From contig NZ_BARF01000052.1 in assembly GCF_000367365.1 (NCBI RefSeq), forward strand, positions 1 to 57,958: 57,958 nucleotides of DNA. Reading direction: 5' to 3'. This stretch comes from Streptomyces prunicolor NBRC 13075 (GTDB lineage Bacteria > Actinomycetota > Actinomycetes > Streptomycetales > Streptomycetaceae). This document shows positions 49,352 through 57,747 of this stretch, in pieces; positions within the stretch are counted from its first letter, which is position 1, and each line of letters begins with the position of its first letter. The position numbers and the translations under genes were made by a program. The notes under the pieces are model-generated. The model saw only the letters and a program-made list of their open reading frames with translations, had not been told where the DNA came from and ran no database searches.

Positions 49352-49771
49352 TCAGGTGTTGTCCGGGTCGTCGCCGTCGCCCTCGTAGATGTCGAGGGCG
49401 AGGGGCAGGCCCAGCTGGATGAGGGTGGCGCGTGCCTGGGCACCGGCGTGGGTGACGATCATCCGGGTGCCGTGCGGCCGTGCCGCGAGGAGGGCCATGA
49501 AGAAGGCCGCACCGCCGTCGGAACTGAGGTAGGTCACCCGGTCGAGGTCGACCTCCAGGACACGGGGCGGCGCCCGGAGGGCTTCCCGCAGGCTCGCGCC
49601 GATGGCCCGGGCGTTCTTGGAGGTGATTTCCCCGGAGAGCCGGACGACGACGTGGTCGGCGTCCGAAGCCCTGCTGCCGGCGCTGCGGCGGAACGGATGC
49701 CGTATGCGGCTGCCCATTCCCGGCAGTCGGCGGTGCTCGTGGGGCCTACGGGCGGGAGAGGACTCTGGCAT
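49352..49771 (-). CDS. STAS-domain anti-sigma factor antagonist
   Basis: A 139-residue STAS protein. The core is VVVRLSGEITSKNARAIG, the phosphorylatable region is DLDRVTYLSSDGGAAFFMAL, with Ser in YLSSDG, and the end is LALDIYEGDG. Anti-anti-sigma factors of this type bind anti-sigma kinases unless phosphorylated. About 35 extra N-terminal residues rich in Arg/His/Pro precede the domain. No sigma factor or anti-sigma gene is nearby; a PP2C phosphatase that could act on such a protein lies 7 kb away. Confidence 0.85.
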   Translation of the reverse strand: MPESSPARRPHEHRRLPGMGSRIRHPFRRSAGSRASDADHVVVRLSGEITSKNARAIGASLREALRAPPRVLEVDLDRVTYLSSDGGAAFFMALLAARPHGTRMIVTHAGAQARATLIQLGLPLALDIYEGDGDDPDNT

Positions 49772-50075
49772 CCGGGGCTCCAGGGCAGGGGACAGCTTAT
49801 TGCCGACCAGACTTCCCGGCGCACCTGATCGTCACCCTAGACAGAGATTGCCCCGGCCGCCGTCCGAGAGGCTCCTGGCTGGACTGATCGAGTTCCCCGG
49901 CCGAGAAGAGACGGTGATGCTCGGTTGCCGGAACCCGGCAGAATTCCCGCCCCGACTGTGCACACCAATAAACTGTTAAAGACGCGTCAAGAACCTGTAA
50001 GGTTCCCTGTGGTGTGCCGGGAAGCCTGGTCGGCGAGTAGGGGATCACTCTCTCTTCCGATCGGGGGCGTAAGCC
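49772..50075 (+). promoter_or_regulatory. Structured 5' leader of the CPA1 antiporter gene
   Basis: The 304-bp gap has an AT-rich promoter-like stretch near 49966-49980, and then hairpins in close order: GAACC-TGTAA-GGTTC (49991-50005), GCCG...CGGC over GCCGGGAAGCCTGGTCGGC (50016-50034), and GAGT...ACTC (50035-50050). The antiporter's ribosome binding site (GGGGG) follows at 50062-50067. Such order suggests an RNA element that controls translation, possibly a riboswitch for an ion or related signal. I cannot match it to a known class with certainty. Confidence 0.5.
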
Positions 50076-51353
50076 ATGGTGCTCGTGGTGGTGTTCGGGG
50101 CCGCACTGCTGGTGGCGGTGCTGTTGTCGGGCCTGGCGGCGCGGACGGTGCTCTCCACCTCCCTCCTCTTCCTCGTCGGCGGAGCGCTCGTCAGTGACGG
50201 GTTTCTCGGCCTGATCCACATCACTCCGGACAGCGAGATCGTGTCCGTGACGGCCGATCTGGCGCTGTTCGCGGTGCTGTTCACCGACGGCATGCACGTT
50301 TCCCTGCCCACGCTGCGCGCCCACTGGAAGAACCCGGCGCGCGCCCTGGGCCTGGGTATGCCGCTCGCGTTCGTCTTCATGGCCCTGGTCACCCGCTATC
50401 TGGTGGGCTTGGACTGGACGACGTCGTTCCTGGTGGGCGCGGTGCTGGCTCCCACGGACCCGGTGTTCGCCTCGGCGATCGTGGGACGGAGGGAAGTCCC
50501 GGCCAAGCTGCGGCAGTTGCTGAACGTGGAGAGCGGTATCAACGACGGGCTCGCTCTGCCGGTCGTGCTGGTCCTGATCGCCGCCGCGGGCCCGACCGCG
50601 GGCAGTGCGGAATCCTCCGGCTCCACGATCGTTCTTGAGCTGTTCCTCGGCCTTGCGTTCGGTATCGTCCTGCCGCTGATCGTCAACGGCCTCGTCCGCT
50701 TCCGGCTGCTGGGCGCCGAGCCCAAGCTGCAGCCCCTGCTGCCGCTGGCGAGCGGCATCATCCTGTACGCGGCCTGCCACCTCACCCACGCCAACCCCTA
50801 CCTGGCGGCGTTCTCGGCAGGAGCCGTGCTGGCGCACACCTCCCCGGAGGCGAAGGCGTCCTTCGAGCCGCTCGGCGAGGCACTGGCGGAACTCGCCAAG
50901 TTCGCCGCGTTGTTGGTCTTCGGCGCGCTGCTGACCCCGAAGCTGTTCGGTGATCTGTCCCTGGGCGGCTACGCGGCCGTGGTCCTGGCGATCGTCCTGA
51001 TCCGCCCGGTGTCGCTGCTGATCTCGCTGCTCGGCACCCGTATCTCCCGCAAGGAGAGGCTGGTGGCGGCCTGGTTCGGGCCGAAAGGCTTCGCGTCGGT
51101 GGTCTACGGCCTGCTGGTGCTGCAGTCCGGCATCCCGCAGGCCCAGAAGGCGTTCACCCTCATTTCGGTCTGCATCGCCTTCTCGATCATCGCCCACAGT
51201 TCCACGGACGTACCGATCGCCCGCGCCTTCGACGTGGACGACCTCGCGGGCATCCCGGCCCGCGATGACCCCCGTCCGGACGGTGTGGTCACCCGGGGCA
51301 CCGCCCCGCAGCCCATCCCGAAACCCCTGGCAGACCCCCTCGGAGGATCGTGA
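50076..51353 (+). CDS. CPA1-family Na+/H+ antiporter
   Basis: A 425-residue monovalent cation/proton antiporter with about 12 helices. The family's transport motifs are APTDPVFASAIVG and LLNVESGINDGLALP (with the Asn-Asp pair of the unwound helix). The C-terminal cytoplasmic tail is short, with a basic/acidic end. It exports Na+ or K+ for protons. It begins at ATG 50076, has a structured leader, and its stop overlaps the GTG start of the following permease (GTGA). The two are thus coupled. Confidence 0.92.
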   Translation: MVLVVVFGAALLVAVLLSGLAARTVLSTSLLFLVGGALVSDGFLGLIHITPDSEIVSVTADLALFAVLFTDGMHVSLPTLRAHWKNPARALGLGMPLAFVFMALVTRYLVGLDWTTSFLVGAVLAPTDPVFASAIVGRREVPAKLRQLLNVESGINDGLALPVVLVLIAAAGPTAGSAESSGSTIVLELFLGLAFGIVLPLIVNGLVRFRLLGAEPKLQPLLPLASGIILYAACHLTHANPYLAAFSAGAVLAHTSPEAKASFEPLGEALAELAKFAALLVFGALLTPKLFGDLSLGGYAAVVLAIVLIRPVSLLISLLGTRISRKERLVAAWFGPKGFASVVYGLLVLQSGIPQAQKAFTLISVCIAFSIIAHSSTDVPIARAFDVDDLAGIPARDDPRPDGVVTRGTAPQPIPKPLADPLGGS

Positions 51354-52648
51354 ACGACTGGCACAGCTGGGCCGCGATCGTCGTCTTCGTCGGCGCCTAC
51401 GCCCTGATCATCAGCGAGAAGATCCACCGCGTCGCCGTTGCCCTGGGCGGCGCGGGCCTCATGCTCGCGATCGGGGCGACCGACGACGTCTCGGCGTTCT
51501 ACTCCGAGGACTCCGGCATCGACTGGAACGTCATCTTCCTGCTCATGGGCATGATGATGATCGTCGGCGTGCTGAAGAAGACCGGCATGTTCGAGTACCT
51601 GGCTATCTGGTCCGTGAAGAAGGCGAAGGCCGAACCCTTCCGGGTGATGGCCATGCTGATCGTCATCACGGCGGTTGCCTCGGCACTGCTGGACAACGTG
51701 ACCACGGTCCTACTGATCGCCCCGGTGACGTTGCTGGTCTGCGAACGCCTCGGCCTGTCCGCGGCCCCGTTCCTGATCGCGGAGGTGTTCGCCTCGAACA
51801 TCGGCGGCACGGCGACCCTGGTCGGCGACCCGCCCAACATCATCATCGCCAGCCGGGCCGGGATCACCTTCAACGACTTCCTGGTCCACCTCGCCCCGCT
51901 GTCCGCGGTTCTGGTCGTCGTACTCCTGCTGCTGTGCCGGGTGATGTTCCGCAAGACGTTCGTGTACGACGAGGACCGCGCCGCCGAGATCATGGCCCTG
52001 GAGGAACGCGAGGCCATCAAGGACCCGCGCCTGCTGGTCCAGGGGCTGGTGGTCCTGGCCCTGGTGGTGGCCGGTTTCGTCCTGCACCCGGTACTGCACT
52101 ACGAGCCGAGCATCGTCGCGCTGCTCGGCGCCGGACTGCTCATCGCTGTCTCCACGGCCGAGACGAGCGAGGTCCTGTCCGAGGTCGAGTGGCCCACGCT
52201 CGCCTTCTTCGCCGGCCTGTTCATCATGATCGGCGGCCTGATCGACACCGGCGTCATCGACGAGGTCTCCAAAGCACTCGCCGACGCCATCGGCACCAAC
52301 GAACTCGGCGGCTCCCTCACGCTGCTGGGCGCCTCCGCAGTCCTCTCCGGCGTCGTCGACAACATCCCGTACGTCGCCACCATGGCGCCCATCACCGGCG
52401 ACCTGGTCCACAACATGGGCGGCGCCGGCGACCACGTCATGTGGTGGGCCCTCGCCCTCGGCGCCGACCTCGGCGGCAACGCCACCGCCATCGGCGCCTC
52501 CGCGAACGTCGTCGTCCTCGGCATCGCCGAACGCAACCAACAGCCCATCACCTTCTGGCAGTTCACCAAGTACGGCCTCGTCGTGACCGCCGTCACCGTG
52601 GCCATCTCGCTCGCCTACGTGTGGCTGCGCTACTTCGCCCTGGCCTGA
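51350..52648 (+). CDS. ArsB/NhaD-type ion transporter
   Basis: A 432-residue permease of the ion-transporter superfamily (ArsB, NhaD, CitM). The typical pair of helical hairpins is present: NIGGTATLVGDPPNIIIASR in the first half and LGADLGGNATAIGASANVVV in the second. It could be a Na+/H+ antiporter of the NhaD type or an arsenite/anion permease; coupling to a CPA1 antiporter favours the former. GTG 51350 overlaps the previous stop. The next gene starts 60 bp later. Confidence 0.88.
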   Translation: MNDWHSWAAIVVFVGAYALIISEKIHRVAVALGGAGLMLAIGATDDVSAFYSEDSGIDWNVIFLLMGMMMIVGVLKKTGMFEYLAIWSVKKAKAEPFRVMAMLIVITAVASALLDNVTTVLLIAPVTLLVCERLGLSAAPFLIAEVFASNIGGTATLVGDPPNIIIASRAGITFNDFLVHLAPLSAVLVVVLLLLCRVMFRKTFVYDEDRAAEIMALEEREAIKDPRLLVQGLVVLALVVAGFVLHPVLHYEPSIVALLGAGLLIAVSTAETSEVLSEVEWPTLAFFAGLFIMIGGLIDTGVIDEVSKALADAIGTNELGGSLTLLGASAVLSGVVDNIPYVATMAPITGDLVHNMGGAGDHVMWWALALGADLGGNATAIGASANVVVLGIAERNQQPITFWQFTKYGLVVTAVTVAISLAYVWLRYFALA

Positions 52649-52708
52649 ACAGGACCACCGCACCGACATCGGACAGAGATGACAAAGACAGAGGACAGGA
52701 AGACACAC

Positions 52709-53194
52709 ATGGGTACTCCACGCGTGAGCAGTACGCCGTTGCCGGGGATCGGTGTCCGGTACGACCTGACGACGCGTGAGCGGCGCCGTGTGTCGGTGGT
52801 CGCGCACAGGGACGGCGAGCGCACGCTGAACGCCTACCGCACGGACGATCCGGACGCCTGCGCCCTGTCGGTACGGCTGACCGCGGGGGAGACGACGGCG
52901 CTCATCGACGCCCTGCTGCCCTCGCACCACAGCCCGAACCTGCTGTCCACGACCGAACTCGGGCTGGTCGCGGAGCGCGTCGCGCTGTCGGCGCTCTCGT
53001 ACTGGAACGGCCGGGTGCTGGGCGAGACCCGGATGCGCACGGAGACCGGCGTCTCGATCGTGGCCGTACTGCGCCGGGCCGAGGCCGTGCCGTCTCCCAC
53101 GCCGGACTTCCGGCTGGCCGGCGGGGACACCCTGATCGTGATCGGCACGCGCGAGGGCGTCGAGTCGGCCGCGGCGATACTCGGGCGGGAGTGA
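52709..53194 (+). CDS. Cation:proton antiporter regulatory subunit (KhtT/TrkA-C type)
   Basis: A 161-residue soluble protein. The N-terminal part (TPLPGIGVRYDLTTRERRRV) and a C-terminal RCK_C/TrkA-C domain with FRLAGGDTLIVIGTREGV match the KhtT-type subunits that gate CPA2 antiporters in response to pH or nucleotides such as c-di-AMP. It starts at ATG 52709, preceded by AGGACAGGAAG. Its stop overlaps the GTG of the antiporter gene, as usual for these pairs. Confidence 0.9.
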   Translation: MGTPRVSSTPLPGIGVRYDLTTRERRRVSVVAHRDGERTLNAYRTDDPDACALSVRLTAGETTALIDALLPSHHSPNLLSTTELGLVAERVALSALSYWNGRVLGETRMRTETGVSIVAVLRRAEAVPSPTPDFRLAGGDTLIVIGTREGVESAAAILGRE

Positions 53195-54432
53195 CCCCGA
53201 TGCATTCATCCGCACGGTTCCTGATCGAGTTCGGCGCGATCATCCTGGCCCTGGGACTGCTGGGCCGGTTCGCCGCGCGCTTCCAGTTCTCCCCGATACC
53301 GCTCTACCTGCTGGCCGGACTGGCCTTCGGCGAGGGCGGGCTGCTCCCGTTGGGCACGAGCGAGGAGTTCGTCGCCATCGGCGCCGAGATCGGTGTCGTC
53401 CTGCTGCTGTTGATGCTCGGCCTGGAGTACTCGGCCAGCGATCTCGTCTCCAACCTCAAGACCCAGTACACCGCCGGTCTCGTCGACGCCACCCTCAACG
53501 CGCTGCCCGGTGCCGCCATGGCGCTGCTGCTCGGCTGGGGACCCGTCGCCGCGGTGGTACTGGCCGGGGTCACCTGGATCTCCTCCTCGGGTGTCATCGC
53601 CAAGGTCCTCGGCGACCTGGGCCGCCTCGGCAACCGCGAGACCCCCGTCATCCTCAGCGTCCTGGTCCTGGAAGACCTCTCCATGGCCGTCTATCTGCCG
53701 ATCATCACCGCCCTGCTGGCCGGCACGGGCCTCGCGGCGGGCAGTCTCACCCTGGCCGTCGCGCTCGGCGCCGCGGCACTCGTCCTGCTGGTCGCGGTCC
53801 GCTACGGCCGCCACATCTCCCGCTTCGTCTCCAGCGACGACCCCGAGAAGCTGCTGCTGGTCGTCCTGGGCCTGACCCTGCTGGTGGCCGGTCTCGCCCA
53901 GCAGCTCCAGGTGTCCGCCGCCGTGGGCGCGTTCCTGGTCGGCATCGCCCTGTCCGGCGAGGCCGCGGAGGGTGCGCACAGCCTGCTCTCCCCGCTGCGG
54001 GACCTGTTCGCCGCCGTGTTCTTCGTCTTCTTCGGCCTGCACACCGACCCGGCGAGCATCCCGCCGGTCCTGCTGCCCGCGCTGGCCCTGGCGGTGGTCA
54101 CCGCCGGCACGAAGATCGCCACGGGGTACTGGGCGGCCCGGCGCGCGGGGATCTCGGTGAAGGGCCGCTGGCGAGCGGGCGGCACGCTGGTCGCCCGGGG
54201 TGAGTTCTCGATCGTCATCGCCGGCCTCGCCGTCACCTCCGGCATCGAACCCTCCCTCGGCCCCCTGGCCACGGCGTACGTGCTGATCCTGGTCATCGTC
54301 GGCCCCCTCACCGCCCGCTACACCGAGCCCCTGGCCACCCTCCTGACCGGGCGACGCCGCAAGCCCGCACCCGCGGCCGACCCGGCAGGCGGACTGGAGA
54401 GCGTGGCCGAGGAACCGCAGGAGGTGGGTTAG
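53191..54432 (+). CDS. CPA2-family cation/proton antiporter (KhtU/KefB-like)
   Basis: A 413-residue membrane antiporter with about 12 helices. Motifs include LLLLMLGLEYSASDL, WISSSGVIAKVL and LSVLVLEDLSMAVYLPI, with Glu-Asp of the transport site. The later VGAFLVGIALSGEAAE and VFFVFFGLHTDP are typical of the family. It probably exports K+ or Na+ and is gated by the subunit encoded directly upstream, to which it is coupled by GTGA. GTG 53191 is the likely start; ATG 53200 is possible. Confidence 0.92.
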   Translation: MTPMHSSARFLIEFGAIILALGLLGRFAARFQFSPIPLYLLAGLAFGEGGLLPLGTSEEFVAIGAEIGVVLLLLMLGLEYSASDLVSNLKTQYTAGLVDATLNALPGAAMALLLGWGPVAAVVLAGVTWISSSGVIAKVLGDLGRLGNRETPVILSVLVLEDLSMAVYLPIITALLAGTGLAAGSLTLAVALGAAALVLLVAVRYGRHISRFVSSDDPEKLLLVVLGLTLLVAGLAQQLQVSAAVGAFLVGIALSGEAAEGAHSLLSPLRDLFAAVFFVFFGLHTDPASIPPVLLPALALAVVTAGTKIATGYWAARRAGISVKGRWRAGGTLVARGEFSIVIAGLAVTSGIEPSLGPLATAYVLILVIVGPLTARYTEPLATLLTGRRRKPAPAADPAGGLESVAEEPQEVG

Positions 54433-54684
54433 GACGTAAGGCGGCCGGCGCCCTGGCCCGGTACGAGTGCGGTCCGGATCTCACTGGCGTCCGCGCGAGA
54501 GGCTGTGGCGGAGCCGCGTCTCGGACCGGGCCGGGGACTCGCCCCGGCCGCCCCGTGCGAAGGAGCCCGCGTGCGGTCCACCTTCATGGACGTAGAAGGC
54601 CGTAAGGCGGAGACCGTCGAGGTCGAGCCGTCCGTTCCGATCGCGCACTGGCCTGACGGAGACGCCGGAGAAGAAGGGCACCGT

Positions 54685-54948
54685 ATGAGCAGGCTGCTGG
54701 AAGCGGTGTGTGCGCTGACCGTGGGTGTCCTCGTTGCGCTCCTTGTATGGGGTGCTGACCCTGGCGCCGTGCGGGTGGCGTGGCGGGACGGCCAGCTGAG
54801 CGGTGTGACGGTCGTGTTCGTGGCGGCGTGTGCGCTGTGGCTGGTGCTGTGGCGCAGGCGTACCGGGCGCGGCTGGCTGGCCTGGCCGCTTGTGGTGCTG
54901 CTGTGCGGTGCGGCTGTTGCGCTAGTGGTGGCAGCCATGGCCGGTTGA
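54685..54948 (+). CDS. Small membrane protein
   Basis: An 87-residue protein with three hydrophobic segments (about 8-24, ALTVGVLVALLVWG; about 37-51, VTVVFVAACALWLVL; about 62-84, WPLVVLLCGAAVALVVAAM). GAAGAAGGG precedes ATG 54685. I do not recognise a family. It lies 252 bp after the CPA2 gene, with no clear gene between, and ends just before a hairpin terminator. Confidence 0.65.
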   Translation: MSRLLEAVCALTVGVLVALLVWGADPGAVRVAWRDGQLSGVTVVFVAACALWLVLWRRRTGRGWLAWPLVVLLCGAAVALVVAAMAG

Positions 54949-54966
54949 CCGGCGCAGGCAGCGTGA

Positions 54967-54994
54967 GGCTTCCCGTTCCTGTGGACGGGGAGCC
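54967..54994 (+). terminator. Hairpin terminator after the small membrane gene
   Basis: GGCTTCCCGT (54967-54976) pairs with ACGGGGAGCC (54985-54994), with one G-T pair and an eight-base loop. It is 18 bp past the stop codon. Confidence 0.75.
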
Positions 54995-55099
54995 CCGCTG
55001 GCGTTTTCGGGCTCGGGCTACAGATAAGGATCTTGGTAGGAGGGGCAAGGTGTCCCTGCGCCACGGCTGTTGCTTCGCCGACTCGGTCCGATTCCGGGG

Positions 55100-55317
55100 C
55101 GCTGCGATGACAAGGCCGCCCGGAACCGGCCCCTGTCGCGAGGCCAGAAGCTGTCCAACACGGTACTGGCGGCCGTCGGGGCACCCGTGGAGCACGGCTT
55201 CGCCCATCTCAAGAACTGGCGCGTCCTCGGCAAGGTACGCACCGCACCGACCCCGCCTGGGCGGCTGCCCTGTTCCGGGCCCTGCTGGTCCTCACGAACC
55301 GCGAAGTCGCCCGATGA
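55100..55317 (+). pseudogene. IS5-type DDE transposase remnant
   Basis: A C-terminal transposase fragment: RNRPLSRGQKLSNTVLAAVG and VEHGFAHLKNWRVLGKVRT in one frame, then DPAWAAALFRALLVLTNREV in another, ending at TGA 55315-55317. The shift is explained by a 5-bp tandem duplication, GCACC at 55239-55243 and 55244-55248; removing one copy restores VRTDPAWAA. The N-terminal two thirds and catalytic Asp residues are missing, and I see no terminal inverted repeats. It is a dead copy. Confidence 0.8.
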
Positions 55318-55945
55318 CCGACGATCTTCACCAAAGTCACCTGCCGGCGACCAGCGCGAGCATCCCGATGCCCACGTACACCAACTCTGTGACCAGCGAC
55401 TTCAGCCTGCACGGCTCCCATTGTCGCCCCCACCCTCTGTGATGCCGCTTCCTGGTCCTTCATTGGCCACTGCGCCTCGTCTCCTTTTGGAGGCGGCTCA
55501 CTCGCTCACCGAGGGCCGGTCGCGGGTTCCGCAGAAGGTGATGTCCACGCCCTGCGCGGCTGCAGGGCGGGCCGCCGACGGCCGGTGTGCCACCCAACCC
55601 CTGACAAATGCCGGTCACTCCTGGGCGCCGGGTGCTTGTCGGCCGTCGGCTCGGCCCCCGACGCAATTCTTGCACAGTGCAAGATATGTTCGCCGGCCCT
55701 TCGGGAAAGGTCTCGGCCCTGCCGCGTTGCCGCCACTCTCCCTGGGGGTGCCCGGGTCTTACGAGACTCTGACGTGGCGGGCGCATGCTGCCGCCCCGGC
55801 CGTGTCATGCGCGACTCTGGTGTTCGGCGCCCGAGAGGGTGCCGCCGCGGTATGGGAAGCGGCTGCCGTGAACCAGCGCCCCGGGCCGATCCCGGGGCGC
55901 TTGGCCGCGTCCGGTCTGCCGGCCCGGCGGTGAGCGCACTGTGGG
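55318..55945. other. Gene-poor scar region with an orphan palindrome
   Basis: Open frames here do not look like proteins. A minus-strand stretch near 55330-55400 reads VTELVYVGIGMLALVAGR, a possible membrane-protein scrap. At 55668-55684 lies a perfect regulator-like palindrome with no gene beside it. With the transposase remnant, this suggests a region worn by insertion and deletion. Confidence 0.5.
55668..55684. promoter_or_regulatory. Orphan 17-bp palindrome, TetR-like operator
   Basis: TCTTGCAC-A-GTGCAAGA is perfectly symmetrical around the central A. TTGCAC/GTGCAA dyads of this kind are common operators of TetR-family repressors. No regulator gene is left within 250 bp on either side. 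Confidence 0.6.
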
Positions 55946-56452
55946 TCATGGCAGTCGGGGATCGGTGTCGGCGTCCAGGCGCACGAAGGGGATGCTCCCG
56001 CCGACCTCTCGGAAGCCGGCCTCGCTGCCGTCGCTGGGCAACGCCATGAACGTGCACAGGCGTTGTGCGGTCCGGGGGTGCCGTTGCGCGTAGCCCGCCA
56101 TGATCTCGGCGCCGTCGTCCGGCGTGAGGAAGTGTGCCGTGACGGCGCGGTGGCGGTTGCCGACCTGGATGACGGTCTTCGGCTCCGCGTGCAGGTTGCG
56201 GTACCAGTCCGCCCGCGGGCCGAAGCCGGAGGCGACGATCCAGCTGCCGTGGGCCGCGTCGTGCTCCACCACTTCGAGGACCGTGCGACGGCCGAGTTCG
56301 CTGATGCGGCCGGTGTGGTGCAGCAGGAGCAGCCGTTTGCCCAAGGCCCGCCCAAGCCCGCCGCGGAAGAGGACGATCGGCAGCCGGGCGCCGAAACGCC
56401 GCCGCCCGGCGGGAAGTTGGGGCCGGTGCGGGGTGCTCAGTCTGTGGGACAT
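55946..56452 (-). CDS. Deazaflavin (F420)-dependent nitroreductase-family protein
   Basis: A 168-residue protein of the Ddn/FDOR split-barrel family. The signature is LLLLHHTGRISELGRRTVLE near residues 41-60, and it has WIVASGFGPRADWYRNLHAE (about 71-90) for the cofactor pocket. Members reduce quinones, nitro compounds or mycotoxins with F420H2. ATG 56452 gives the family length; the frame continues 31 codons upstream without resemblance. It is divergent from the PP2C gene. Confidence 0.9.
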   Translation of the reverse strand: MSHRLSTPHRPQLPAGRRRFGARLPIVLFRGGLGRALGKRLLLLHHTGRISELGRRTVLEVVEHDAAHGSWIVASGFGPRADWYRNLHAEPKTVIQVGNRHRAVTAHFLTPDDGAEIMAGYAQRHPRTAQRLCTFMALPSDGSEAGFREVGGSIPFVRLDADTDPRLP

Positions 56453-56536
56453 CTTCGCCTGCCGGAGGGGCGGACACGGCGGCTTGCGGCTTCTGCCGGG
56501 TAAAGGACCGGGGCGAGGGCTGTTTGGCCCCGGAAA

Positions 56537-56555
56537 CCTTTGCATAGTCTAAAGG
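56537..56555. promoter_or_regulatory. Dyad in the reductase/PP2C divergent gap
   Basis: CCTTT-GCATAGTCT-AAAGG (56537-56555) is an imperfect palindrome just upstream of the PP2C ribosome binding site. Its CTTTGCATAGTCTAAAG core resembles MarR-type operators, and a MarR gene follows the PP2C gene. The link is inferred. Confidence 0.5.
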
Positions 56556-56570
56556 CGGGGAGGTGTGTCT

Positions 56571-57713
56571 GTGTCAGAAACGAAGAGGCAGCTTTTACGC
56601 GCTGCCGCACCGCTGGAGGATGTCATGGGCGTCGACAGGACGGCGCCCGATTCCGCGACGCTGTCCTGGATGCCGGTGGCGGCTATGGCCGTGGTGGCCG
56701 CTGCGGACGTCGTTGCCGGTCCGGGGGTGGGATTTCTGCCCCTGGTCTCGCTGGGGCCGGCGTTCTCCGGGCTGGTCGGCGGGTGGCGGCGTACGGCCCT
56801 GACCGGTTCGGTGGCCCTGGTGCTGTGCGTGGGGCTCGGGCTGTACGACGGGCTGTTCGAGGAGCGCCGGGGCTTCACCGCGATGGTGTCGGTGGCGGGC
56901 GTGACCGGCGCCGGCATCGTGGCGGCCGTGATGCGCTCCCGCAGAGAGGCGGAGCTGGCCAGCGTGCGGTCGATCGCGGAGGTGGCCCAGCGGGTGCTGC
57001 TGCGGCCGGTGCCGAGGACCGCGGGCCCGCTGCAGGCGGCGGTGTCGTACACCTCGGCGGTCGCGGAGGCGCGCATCGGCGGTGACCTGTACGAGGTGGT
57101 CGCCTCCCCGCACGGGATCCGCGTGATCGTGGGGGACGTACAGGGCAAGGGGCTGGCCGCGGTGGAGACGGCCGCCGTGGTGCTCGGTGCCTTCAGGGAG
57201 GCGGCGCACGACGAAGCCGACCTGGTCGGGCTCGGGGAACGCCTGGAGCGCAGTGTGGCCCGGGAATTGGAGGGCGAGAAGTTCGTCACCGCGGTCCTCG
57301 CCGAGATCGGCTCGGACGGTGTGGTCGTATTCCTCAACTACGGTCATCCGGCTCCCATGGTCGTACGCCAGGACGGCGCCGTCGACTTCCCGCAGCCGCC
57401 CGTGTACGCCCTGCCGCTGGGTCTGGGTGCGCATGGGATCGAGGGCCCGAAGCCCTATCGGGTGGACTTCGCGCCCGGCGAGCAGCTGCTGTTGTATACC
57501 GACGGGGTCACCGAGGCCCGGGGCGCGGGCGGCTCCTTCTACCCCCTCGGTGAGAGGGCGGGCCTGCTCAAGGAACCCGACGCGCAGCGGGCCCTGCAAG
57601 CCGTGCGCGAGGACCTGGTGCGGCACGCCGCCGGGCCGCTGCACGACGACGCCGCGATGCTCCTGCTGCGCTACCACGGTCATGGGGAAGGAAAATCTGT
57701 TCCCATCACGTGA
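56571..57713 (+). CDS. PP2C-type (SpoIIE) serine/threonine phosphatase, membrane-anchored
   Basis: A 380-residue phosphatase. Three hydrophobic segments lie in the first 120 residues (WMPVAAMAVVAAADVVAG; GSVALVLCVGLGLYDGL; VAGVTGAGIVAAVM), then comes the catalytic domain with the metal sites EARIGGDLYEVV, IVGDVQGKGLAAV, LLLYTDGVTEAR and LHDDAAMLLLR. Such enzymes dephosphorylate STAS anti-anti-sigma factors. GTG 56571 is chosen because GGGGAGG is eight bases upstream; GTG 56565 would be too close. A MarR gene follows in 34 bp. Confidence 0.92.
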   Translation: MSETKRQLLRAAAPLEDVMGVDRTAPDSATLSWMPVAAMAVVAAADVVAGPGVGFLPLVSLGPAFSGLVGGWRRTALTGSVALVLCVGLGLYDGLFEERRGFTAMVSVAGVTGAGIVAAVMRSRREAELASVRSIAEVAQRVLLRPVPRTAGPLQAAVSYTSAVAEARIGGDLYEVVASPHGIRVIVGDVQGKGLAAVETAAVVLGAFREAAHDEADLVGLGERLERSVARELEGEKFVTAVLAEIGSDGVVVFLNYGHPAPMVVRQDGAVDFPQPPVYALPLGLGAHGIEGPKPYRVDFAPGEQLLLYTDGVTEARGAGGSFYPLGERAGLLKEPDAQRALQAVREDLVRHAAGPLHDDAAMLLLRYHGHGEGKSVPIT

Positions 57714-57747
57714 GTGAGCGGCGACTTCGGCACGGTAGAAAGGACAC

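Noticed and set aside
49772..50075. Identification of the leader as a ydaO (c-di-AMP) or nhaA-type riboswitch
   Set aside because: I could not match the conserved parts of either class with confidence, so it is reported only as a structured leader.
54481..54681. Minus-strand 66-codon frame between the CPA2 and small membrane genes
   Set aside because: No ribosome binding site or family resemblance, and it overlaps the upstream region of the small membrane gene.
55506..56477. Minus-strand 323-codon frame over the scar region
   Set aside because: Out of frame with the F420-dependent reductase it overlaps, and composed of Arg/Pro/Ala-rich sequence.
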